Assembly: GCF_012641475.1 (NCBI RefSeq)
Contig: NZ_JABAIL010000009.1
Span: forward strand, 124,001-188,000
DNA: 64,000 nucleotides
Source of the DNA: Flammeovirga agarivorans
Lineage (GTDB): Bacteria > Bacteroidota > Bacteroidia > Cytophagales > Flammeovirgaceae
Direction of reading: 5' to 3'
This document shows, piece after piece, positions 18,364 to 26,186 of the stretch. Both the position numbers and the translations under genes were made by a program. How positions within the stretch are numbered: position 1 is the stretch's first letter; every line of letters begins with the position of its first letter. Below the pieces are notes generated by a model. That model was not told the origin of the DNA and ran no database searches. It saw only the letters and a list, made by a program, of their open reading frames with translations.

Positions 18364-18850
18364 ATCTTACTTTCTAAGTTAAAATGTAACAATAAATAGT
18401 ATTAAAAAAGAGAGAATTGTACATTGGAAATCCGACCAAATCAATATTTAATCGTGATGAATAAACTACGCTCTCTGGAACAAAGATGTAAAACTGAAGG
18501 ATATCTTGGTAAAGGATTATCAAAACGAAATATCATTGCTAATAAGTGCTCACCGGTCCACTTATCGATTAATACTTATTTTGTTGACTTCTATATTTAG
18601 TTGGCAAATAGGTACAAATGAAAATGGTCTATTACGTCAATATTTTCCCAAGAATTTAATCTATTAATACAATTACAGGGGAACTGTCGAATATAAAATT
18701 AATAATAGACCAAGGAAAGTTTTAAATCATCATATCAGCATATTGATTCAATTTTCTCTCTCGAAAATATGCTATAAAAGTGTTGCATGTAAAGTTAGAA
18801 CTCAAGAATGAAGTTACTGCAATAACTATTATTATCTTAATAAAATGACT
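18364..18850. other. Intergenic stretch between GH3 and susC
   Basis: This 487-base gap separates the GH3 gene from susC. It contains a 47-codon frame at 18457-18600 (MNKLRSLEQRCKTEGYLGKG...) with no recognisable family and no clear ribosome binding site; I do not call it a gene. No strong terminator or TAnnTTTG promoter is apparent, although susC likely has its own promoter here. Confidence 0.45.
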
Positions 18851-21814
18851 ATGAAAAAGTTATTACTAACACTATTTTTTAGTATTTCTTGTATATCTCT
18901 GTACGCCCAAAATACACTTTCTGGAAAGGTGAAAAATAGTACAGGAGATGGCGTAATCGGAGCTACAATCCAAATTATTGGAACTCAAAAAGGGTCAATT
19001 ACTGACTTCGAAGGAAATTTTAAAATCGATGGAATTCAACTCAACGATTCCATTCAAGTCTCCTCTATTGGTTATGTAACGGAGACAAGAGTAATCTCTA
19101 GTTTTTCACCTATTCAAGTGTTCTTGAATGAAGACATGGAACAACTTGAAGAAGTGGTGGTTATCGGTTATGGTGTCATGAAAAAGAGTGATCTAACAGG
19201 TGCCGTATCGAGTGTGAAGAGTGAAGATGTGGAGAAAATTCCAGCTTCAAACCCTTTACAATCTTTACAAGGTAAAATATCAGGTGTTCAGATTACTTCA
19301 GGTAACACACCAGGTAGTTCACCGAAGGTACAGATCAGGGGGGTCGGCACCACAGGTAATTCGAGCCCGCTGTATGTTGTGGATGGAATGCTTTTGGATG
19401 ATATCAACTTCTTGAGTTCTAATGATATCGAATCAATGGAAGTCTTGAAAGATGCCTCAGCAACGGCAATTTATGGCTCAAGAGGTGCCAATGGTGTGGT
19501 CATTATCTCAACAAAACAAGGTTCGAAAGGAAAGGCAAAAGTGACTTTGGGCTCTTATGTAGGTATGCAACAAGTAGCGGCGCGACCCAATATGGTAAAT
19601 GCACAAAAGTATGCTATGCTTCAAAACGAGATCATGAACAACCAAGGTTCAGACTTGATTTACACACAAGAACAAATCAGGAACATGGACAACGGTACAA
19701 ATTGGATTGATGAAGCAACACGAAACGCACCAATCCAAAATTACCAAGTGGGTGTTTCAGGTGGATCATATAACATGATGTACAATATCACGGCAGGGTA
19801 TTTCAATCAGTTAGGTGTTGTAGAAGGATCAGGTTACGACCGTTTCAACTTAAGAATCAACAATACGTACAAATTAGCGAAGAAAGTAAAAGTAGGTCAT
19901 AATATCGCTTACTCTACTTACAACAGTACGAATGAAGGTGTGGATTTAGGAGATGCCTATAAAGCAGACCCAACAATGCCGGTCTACGATCAGAATGGTT
20001 ACTTTGGTACTTCTAATAATAATGATATTGGTAACCCTATCGCTTCTTCTTATTACAAAAACGACTTCAGTAGTGGAGACCGTTTGGTAGGTAACTTCTT
20101 TTTGGACTATAAAATCACTAAAGGCTTAATTTTCAAAACAAGCTTAGGTGTAGATCGAGCGACAAACAAAGGAACGAGATATACTCCTGTATTCTTCGTA
20201 AGTGGTAAGCAATTCAATGATGTAAGTAGATTGTCGCAAGAAGAAAACGTATTCAATGCACTACTCTGGGAAAACACGATGAGCTTTATGAAGCAGATCG
20301 GTAAGCATAGCATCAATGCTGTAGCAGGTATTACCACTCAAAATAATACAATGCAAAAGTGGGAAGGTTCAGAAAATGGAGTACCTAATAACAGCAATAT
20401 GTGGTACTTGGGTACTGGATTGGTAGACAGTAGAAATATTATTCAAGAAGGGGCCTCAAACTCCTATTTGTCTTTCCTTGGTAGAGTGAATTATACATTC
20501 GATAATAAGTACCTTGCAACAGCCTCATTTAGAGCGGATGGTTCTTCTCGTTTCGGAAAAGACAATAAGTTTGGTGTCTTCCCATCATTGGCTTTAGGTT
20601 GGAGAATTTCGGAAGAAAACTTCTTGAAATCTAGTGATTTGATCAACAACATGAAACTAAGAGCGAGTTGGGGTAGAATTGGTAATGACAAGATTGGGGA
20701 TTACAGTAAGTATTCATTAATCAATAATAACTTAAATCCCGTTTTTGGTTCTGATCAAACATTCCAACCGGGTGGTACTGTAATTAATATGGCCAATGCT
20801 AACCTTCGTTGGGAAACTGTAGAACAATTAGATATTGGTATAGAAGTAGGTTTCTGGGGCGATAAATTAACGATAGATGCAGATTACTATCACAAAATGA
20901 CAAAAGACATGTTGGTTTATATTACTCCTCCTGGTTTAGTAGGATCAAAAGGTGCTGTGCCTTCTAATATTGGTGAAATCTTGAATAAAGGTATTGATTT
21001 AAGTATCCAATGGAATCATAAAATCGGAAAAGTACAATATAATATCGGAGCCAATGTATCTACAATTCACAATGAGGTAATCGCATTAGACCCTAACAAC
21101 CCTTTTATCTATGGAGGTGATTTAGGTAATGGTCAGCAAGTTTCTTTGACTACACCAGGTCAAGCAATTGGTTCATTCTATGGCTATAAAACAAATGGTG
21201 TATTCCAAAATCAAGAACAGATTGATAACATGCCATCATTGCCAGGAGCACAGCCAGGTGATATTATATATCAGGATATCAACGGTGATGGTGTGATTGA
21301 CGAGAATGATAAAACGTTTATCGGAAGTCCAATACCAAGCTTAATTTATGGTATTAACTTAGGGATTGCTTATAAAAACTTTGACTTGTCAGCCTTATTC
21401 CAAGGACAATCAGGCAATCAAATCTACAATGCAAAAAAAGCAGTACGTTGGGGTACGACTAACTTCGAAGAGTCTTTCCTAGAAAGATGGACAGGAGAAG
21501 GCACAAGCAACAGCGAGCCAAGAGTAACCAATGGAGGTGTAAACTATGAAGTATCAGATCGCTTTATTGAAGACGGGTCTTACCTTAAACTAGCAAATAT
21601 CACTTTAGGGTATACTTTGCCAGAGCATGTGACCAATAAAATATTCATTGAAAAATGTAGAATTTTTGCAGCCGCATCCAATATTTATTTATACCAACCT
21701 TATCAGTCGTATAGTTCAGAAATCATTTCAAATTCACCACTTAATGCAGGAATTGATTTCAATACTTATCCATTGACTGCTACTTACACATTAGGTATTA
21801 ACGTGAACTTCTAA
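18851..21814 (+). CDS. SusC-type TonB-dependent outer-membrane transporter
   Basis: SusC proteins import oligosaccharides across the outer membrane using TonB energy, with SusD as lid. The 987-residue product has a signal peptide ending LYAQ, an N-terminal carboxypeptidase-D-like domain (about 22-100; NTLSGKVKNSTGDGVIGATI), the TonB-interacting/plug transition (QLEEVVVIGYGVMKKSDLTG), a plug ending ASATAIYGSRGANGVVIIST and a 22-strand barrel with terminal NVNF. Start at 18851 gives MKKLLLTLFF; an ATG two codons earlier is possible. SusD follows 10 bases downstream. It is intact and of usual length. Confidence 0.97.
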   Translation: MKKLLLTLFFSISCISLYAQNTLSGKVKNSTGDGVIGATIQIIGTQKGSITDFEGNFKIDGIQLNDSIQVSSIGYVTETRVISSFSPIQVFLNEDMEQLEEVVVIGYGVMKKSDLTGAVSSVKSEDVEKIPASNPLQSLQGKISGVQITSGNTPGSSPKVQIRGVGTTGNSSPLYVVDGMLLDDINFLSSNDIESMEVLKDASATAIYGSRGANGVVIISTKQGSKGKAKVTLGSYVGMQQVAARPNMVNAQKYAMLQNEIMNNQGSDLIYTQEQIRNMDNGTNWIDEATRNAPIQNYQVGVSGGSYNMMYNITAGYFNQLGVVEGSGYDRFNLRINNTYKLAKKVKVGHNIAYSTYNSTNEGVDLGDAYKADPTMPVYDQNGYFGTSNNNDIGNPIASSYYKNDFSSGDRLVGNFFLDYKITKGLIFKTSLGVDRATNKGTRYTPVFFVSGKQFNDVSRLSQEENVFNALLWENTMSFMKQIGKHSINAVAGITTQNNTMQKWEGSENGVPNNSNMWYLGTGLVDSRNIIQEGASNSYLSFLGRVNYTFDNKYLATASFRADGSSRFGKDNKFGVFPSLALGWRISEENFLKSSDLINNMKLRASWGRIGNDKIGDYSKYSLINNNLNPVFGSDQTFQPGGTVINMANANLRWETVEQLDIGIEVGFWGDKLTIDADYYHKMTKDMLVYITPPGLVGSKGAVPSNIGEILNKGIDLSIQWNHKIGKVQYNIGANVSTIHNEVIALDPNNPFIYGGDLGNGQQVSLTTPGQAIGSFYGYKTNGVFQNQEQIDNMPSLPGAQPGDIIYQDINGDGVIDENDKTFIGSPIPSLIYGINLGIAYKNFDLSALFQGQSGNQIYNAKKAVRWGTTNFEESFLERWTGEGTSNSEPRVTNGGVNYEVSDRFIEDGSYLKLANITLGYTLPEHVTNKIFIEKCRIFAAASNIYLYQPYQSYSSEIISNSPLNAGIDFNTYPLTATYTLGINVNF

Positions 21815-21824
21815 TTGTACTGAA

Positions 21825-23345
21825 ATGAAAAAATTATTCTTATATACCATTACACTTTTACTTTTAGGTTCTTGTTCAAACCTATTAGAAAAAACACCTC
21901 AAGGACAGGAAACATCTGCGGATTATTTTAAAACTCAAGATGGAGCCTTAAAAGCTACAAATGCGATTTACGAAAGTTTGAGAGGTTGGAATACAACTGC
22001 TTGGGGCCCAATAGGGTTAGTAGATATTGCTTCTGATGATGCCGATAAAGGATCAACATCAACGGACAGTTATGATATGATTGAATTGAATAATGCTTCA
22101 TATTTACCCAACAACGGTACCATCCAAGGGTATTACAATGAGCATTATCAAGCAATCAATCGTACTAACCAAGTAATTATTAATGTTCCTGAGGGTGAGT
22201 TTGATGAAAACTTGAAAGCAAGATATATTGCTGAAGCGAAATGTCTTAGAGCATTTTTCTACTTCAACTTAGTAAGAGCGTATGGAGGTATGCCTATTGT
22301 GGATCGTTTATTAAACCCAGAAGAGTACAAAGTATCACGTTCGACAAAAGAGGAAACATATGCTTTTATCATCAAGGATTTGGAAGAAGCAGTGGAAATT
22401 CTGCCCACAAAATCACAATATGATTTATCTGAACTTGGTCGTGTGACTAAAGGTACAGCACAAGCATTATTGGCAAAAGTATACCTTTTCCAAGCATCAT
22501 TTTCAGGTTCAAATGAAGATTACCAAAAGTCATTGAACGCGGCGGAAGCTTTAATTCAGTCAGGAGAGTATAGCTTGTACCCGAACTTTGCTGAGATCTT
22601 TAGATTGGAAGGTGAAAACTGCTCTGAGTCTATTTTTGAGGTGCAAACGCATGATTTCCAACAAGGTGGAGGGAGTAGTCAATTCACTGAAATTCAGGGT
22701 ATCCGTTCGAATGTATTGAATAAGGGTTGGGGTTTTAATATTCCATCAAAATCACTTAGAGATGCATTTGAAGCCAATGATCCTCGTTATGATGCCACAA
22801 TCATCACAGCAGGTCAAACATTGTATGACGGTGAAGTAATGCCAAGACCAGAAGATGGAATATTCGGAGATAATTCAGACCCCATTAACGAATTCTATAG
22901 TTATAAGGTTTATTCTCCTTCACATAATGGAGGGAATAACAATAGCCCAATGAACATTAGATTGTTGAGATATTCAGATATAATCCTTGTAGCGGCAGAA
23001 GCATCTAATGCCTTAGGTAATTCGTCAAAGGCCTTAGGTTACTTGAACAGTGTTAGAGCTAGAGCCCGTACAGGTTTAAATGTTTTACCGGATGTAACAG
23101 TGTCTGATCAAGTACAATTAAGAGAAGCTATTTGGAATGAAAGACGTGTCGAATTAGCCATGGAACAGCATAGGTATTTTGACTTGATGAGGATGGATGA
23201 TGTGTCTCCAGGTTACGCCAAAAGCAAGTTAGTTGAGAATGGTGATAACGTTTTTGATGTTGCTAAAAATAAGGTCTATCCCATTCCACAAGCTGAAATT
23301 AATGCTGTAGGAAGCGACATTTTGAAGCAAAATCCGAATTACTAA
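21825..23345 (+). CDS. SusD/RagB-type surface glycan-binding lipoprotein
   Basis: SusD proteins bind glycan and close over the SusC barrel. The 506-residue product carries a lipoprotein signal (MKKLFLYTITLLLLGSC) and SusD hallmarks: YFKTQDGALKATNAIYESLR near the N-terminus, the TPR region AEAKCLRAFFYFNLVRAYGG, ALLAKVYLF, and the C-terminal AIWNERRVELAMEQHRYFDL followed by YPIPQAEINA. It is 10 bases from susC and clearly co-transcribed. Length and motifs are typical. Confidence 0.97.
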   Translation: MKKLFLYTITLLLLGSCSNLLEKTPQGQETSADYFKTQDGALKATNAIYESLRGWNTTAWGPIGLVDIASDDADKGSTSTDSYDMIELNNASYLPNNGTIQGYYNEHYQAINRTNQVIINVPEGEFDENLKARYIAEAKCLRAFFYFNLVRAYGGMPIVDRLLNPEEYKVSRSTKEETYAFIIKDLEEAVEILPTKSQYDLSELGRVTKGTAQALLAKVYLFQASFSGSNEDYQKSLNAAEALIQSGEYSLYPNFAEIFRLEGENCSESIFEVQTHDFQQGGGSSQFTEIQGIRSNVLNKGWGFNIPSKSLRDAFEANDPRYDATIITAGQTLYDGEVMPRPEDGIFGDNSDPINEFYSYKVYSPSHNGGNNNSPMNIRLLRYSDIILVAAEASNALGNSSKALGYLNSVRARARTGLNVLPDVTVSDQVQLREAIWNERRVELAMEQHRYFDLMRMDDVSPGYAKSKLVENGDNVFDVAKNKVYPIPQAEINAVGSDILKQNPNY

Positions 23346-23361
23346 TAAAGATATTTAAACT

Positions 23362-23460
23362 AGCGTACACCATTGTTAAAAAGATGGGTAGACAATTATA
23401 ACACCTCAGTTTAATATGGAAACTGAATGGTTTCCCATGATACAAAGCATGGTGTACGCT
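23362..23460 (+). repeat. Nested inverted repeats between susD and the next gene
   Basis: A 12-base arm AGCGTACACCAT (23362-23373) pairs perfectly with ATGGTGTACGCT (23449-23460). Inside it, ATGGG/CCCAT and TCAGTTT/AAACTGA (23406-23412 and 23420-23426) can also pair, so the RNA could fold into one long interrupted hairpin. The GTACACCAT arm recurs in the hairpin at 25978-26021. No T-run follows. It may attenuate or protect the susCD message. Confidence 0.65.
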
Positions 23461-23476
23461 CCAAAAAAGAAATATT

Positions 23477-24628
23477 ATGAAACAGCACTTCTTATTTTTA
23501 TTGATCATAGCCTTTGCTACTAGTTGTGGATTAAATCCAGATCAAGTAAAAACCCTTACTTCACCTCCAACAGATGATGCAAGAGATACAATTAATGTGG
23601 AGTCAGAACCTATTTTACCTCCAACAGATGAAGTTGAAGATACAACTGATGTGGAGCCTGAACCTATTGAAGGTATTCAATTAGTTTCCCCTTCTAATGC
23701 ACAAGCACATCTAACGTTTGACAAAGAAGTACAGCTAACTTGGACTGCAGAGAAAATAGACCTGACTTATGAAATATTCTTATGGAAATCTTCTGAAGAA
23801 ATGCCCGAAGAACCTTTAGTGAGTGGTCTTCAAGATGCTTTCTTTGTGATCACTGATTTAGAAGAAAACACAGAATACAGCTGGTTGGTGAAAGGAAATG
23901 ATGAAGCCAATTATCTTATTTCAAATCCATCAGTATTTATCACTTCTAACGTTTCATTAAAATCCGTTTTTGAAAGAAAAGTGATGGGCTTATCCTTTAA
24001 TAACTCTGTGGAGGAAGATGACAATTTGTATGAAGTAGAAGACCACAATACAAGTTTTACAAACGATAGATTTGGAAATACAAACAGTGCTTTCAATGGC
24101 TCAGATGCAATAGAAACAGGGACGGCAGCGATTATTTCCTATCATGAAAACCTCAATCCAGGTAATATGACGGTTTCAGTTTGGGTACGCCCAACAGATT
24201 TATCGAATGTAGGATGGATTTACTCTATGCAACGTTGGGAAGGATTCAGTATGAAAAGAGAGAGTGATGGCCGTATCAAAAACATGTACTTCCATGAAAC
24301 TTCAAATTGGGGTGCGGTTGATTTCTTTACAGATGAAATTGAATTTGAACAATGGACCAACATCACAATAACCGTAGATGGCTTAGTGAGAAAGGTATAC
24401 TATAACGGTGAAAAAGTAGATGAGATTGAAGCGTTAGGTCCTGTTCATTTTAATGCAGGAGTTGGCTCAAACCTCATTATCGGTGCTCAAGTAGAGAACG
24501 ATAACACCAATTTACAAGAGTCGTTTAATGGAGGAATTGATGACTTCAGAATCTTCAAAGAAGCCATGACAGACGAAGAAGTAAAGACATTCTATAATTA
24601 CGAATCAAACTATAATCCTTATTTATAA
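23477..24628 (+). CDS. LamG-domain surface lipoprotein, probable glycan-binding protein
   Basis: A 383-residue lipoprotein (signal MKQHFLFLLIIAFATSC). After it come an imperfect tandem acidic linker (PPTDDARDTINVESEP, then PPTDEVEDTTDVEPEP), an FnIII/Ig-like domain (about 72-155; VQLTWTAEKIDLTYEIFLWK) and a C-terminal concanavalin-like LamG domain (about 170-378; MTVSVWVRPTDLSNVGWIYS ... FNGGIDDFRIFKEAMTDEEV). Position directly after SusD is that of the SusE/SGBP proteins, which bind polysaccharide at the surface. No catalytic residues are identified. The stop overlaps the next gene start (TAATG), so the two are translationally coupled. Confidence 0.85.
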   Translation: MKQHFLFLLIIAFATSCGLNPDQVKTLTSPPTDDARDTINVESEPILPPTDEVEDTTDVEPEPIEGIQLVSPSNAQAHLTFDKEVQLTWTAEKIDLTYEIFLWKSSEEMPEEPLVSGLQDAFFVITDLEENTEYSWLVKGNDEANYLISNPSVFITSNVSLKSVFERKVMGLSFNNSVEEDDNLYEVEDHNTSFTNDRFGNTNSAFNGSDAIETGTAAIISYHENLNPGNMTVSVWVRPTDLSNVGWIYSMQRWEGFSMKRESDGRIKNMYFHETSNWGAVDFFTDEIEFEQWTNITITVDGLVRKVYYNGEKVDEIEALGPVHFNAGVGSNLIIGAQVENDNTNLQESFNGGIDDFRIFKEAMTDEEVKTFYNYESNYNPYL

Positions 24629-25956
24629 TGCAGTATACTAACTTTAAAACCATTCTAACATTATTATTATTTTCATTGATGTGTTGTTCAGAAACTGTAA
24701 AAATTTCTCCTGAATTACCAATCTATGATGATGAAGAGGAAAAAGTATCATTAACCGATGAAGAGTTAATGGATAAAGTGCAGGAAACAACCTTTAAATA
24801 TTTCTGGGATTATGGACATCCTGTATCTGCTTTATCAAGAGAGAGAAGTAATGGTGATGATGAAATCGTAACAACTGGAGGAACAGGTTTTGGTATTATG
24901 GCTATAATTGTGGGGGTTGAAAGAGGTTATATTACAAAAGCAGAAGCCGCTCAACGCTTAGTGAAGATGTATGAGTTTTTGGAAAATGCAGATCGATTCC
25001 ACGGAGCATTTCCACACTGGTACCATGGTTCAACAGGTAAAGTAAAGCCTTTCTCTCAAAAAGATGATGGAGGTGATTTGGTAGAAACTGCCTTCTTAAT
25101 TGAGGGAATTATCACTTCAAGAAACTATTTTGATGGTGATAATGAAACAGAAATAAAACTACGAACATTAGCCACAGCACTCTGGGAAGGGGTAGATTGG
25201 GAGTGGTATAGAAACGGAACAGATAAATTGTATTGGCACTGGTCTCCACAATATGATTTCCAAATGAATATGCCTCTTTATGGGTTTGAGGAAACCCAAA
25301 TCACACATCTTTTAGCAGTCGCTTCTCCAACGTATCCAGTTCCTGCATCTACGTATGAAACATGTTTTAAAAATGGAGAGCACAGATACGAACAAAGTCT
25401 TACGGTAGATACAGCAAAACCACTATTTTGGGTACATTATTCATACATTGGTTTAGAACCTCATTTCACAGATGGAACGACAAGTAAAAGTTACTTTGAA
25501 TTATTTAAAGAACGTACCTTAGAAAACCGCCGTTGGTGTATTGAACAGCAAGTGAAGTTCCCTTATTACGGAGAAAACGCATGGGGCTTAACGGCTAGTG
25601 ATGATCCATTTGAAGGATATATGGCACATGAACCATCACAAAATTTAGACAATGGTACTATTACACCTACTGCCGCTCTATCTTCGATTGTTTATACACC
25701 AGAAGAATCGTTGGCCGCAATGCGTTATTTCTACGAGGAACAACCTAAATTATGGGGAGAATATGGATTCAAAGATGCTTATAATCTTTCGCAAGGTGAT
25801 TGGTATGCAGAATCTTACTTAGCTATTGATCAAGGTCCTATCATCACTATGATTGAAAATTATCGATCAGGTGTCCTTTGGAAGTATTTTATGATGGATA
25901 AAGATATACAAAGAGGAATTGAAACCTTAAACTGGTCCTTCACTTCGGTGAATTAG
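24628..25956 (+). CDS. GH144/glycoamylase-fold lipoprotein, probable beta-1,2-glucanase
   Basis: A 442-residue lipoprotein (signal MQYTNFKTILTLLLFSLMCC) followed by an alpha/alpha-barrel of the COG5368 glycoamylase type. Family landmarks: TFKYFWDYGHPVSALSRERS, GGTGFGIMAIIVGVERGYIT, DGGDLVETAFLIEG, LYWHWSPQYDFQMN, FWVHYSYIGLEP and YMAHEPSQNLDNGTITPTAA. Characterised members (GH144) cleave beta-1,2-glucan or release sophorose. A lipid-anchored enzyme beside SusCD would cut the polymer at the surface. The exact linkage preference is inferred from the family. It begins within the preceding stop (TAATG). Confidence 0.82.
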   Translation: MQYTNFKTILTLLLFSLMCCSETVKISPELPIYDDEEEKVSLTDEELMDKVQETTFKYFWDYGHPVSALSRERSNGDDEIVTTGGTGFGIMAIIVGVERGYITKAEAAQRLVKMYEFLENADRFHGAFPHWYHGSTGKVKPFSQKDDGGDLVETAFLIEGIITSRNYFDGDNETEIKLRTLATALWEGVDWEWYRNGTDKLYWHWSPQYDFQMNMPLYGFEETQITHLLAVASPTYPVPASTYETCFKNGEHRYEQSLTVDTAKPLFWVHYSYIGLEPHFTDGTTSKSYFELFKERTLENRRWCIEQQVKFPYYGENAWGLTASDDPFEGYMAHEPSQNLDNGTITPTAALSSIVYTPEESLAAMRYFYEEQPKLWGEYGFKDAYNLSQGDWYAESYLAIDQGPIITMIENYRSGVLWKYFMMDKDIQRGIETLNWSFTSVN

Positions 25957-25977
25957 ACATGAAAGAAAGTGGTTTTT

Positions 25978-26021
25978 ATGGTGTACTTGAGATACAATAG
26001 TTTACATCTCACGTACACCAT
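25978..26021 (+). terminator. Long hairpin after the GH144-type gene
   Basis: ATGGTGTAC-T-TGAGAT (25978-25993) pairs with ATCTCA-C-GTACACCAT (26006-26021), a 15-bp stem with one mismatch and a 12-base loop; flanking GAAAGTGGTT/AACTACTTTT can extend it. It lies 22 bases after the PUL stop codon. There is no clean T-run, so this may be a 3'-end-stabilising hairpin instead of a classical terminator. Its GTACACCAT arm also occurs in the 23.4-kb repeat. Confidence 0.6.
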
Positions 26022-26121
26022 GAACTACTTTTCCTACCAAAAGATGCTTCTAAAAAATGCCGTCTAAAGCATTAAGTGTAAAAGTTGTATGATATAAAGT
26101 GTTTTTTCATAAGTGTGTATT

Positions 26122-26141
26122 ACATAAGGTGACATAAGGTG
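26122..26141 (+). repeat. Tandem 10-base repeat upstream of the regulator gene
   Basis: ACATAAGGTG occurs twice head to tail, 46 bases before the ATG of the LuxR-HTH regulator. Tandem sites one helical turn apart are typical of cooperative regulator binding, so autoregulation is possible. Unproven. Confidence 0.4.
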
Positions 26142-26186
26142 GATTTGATATTAAAAAAATCTTAACTTCACTGTACTTTTTTATGA

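Noticed and set aside
18457-18600. 47-codon frame between GH3 and susC
   Set aside because: No ribosome binding site, no recognisable family, and such lengths arise by chance in AT-rich DNA.
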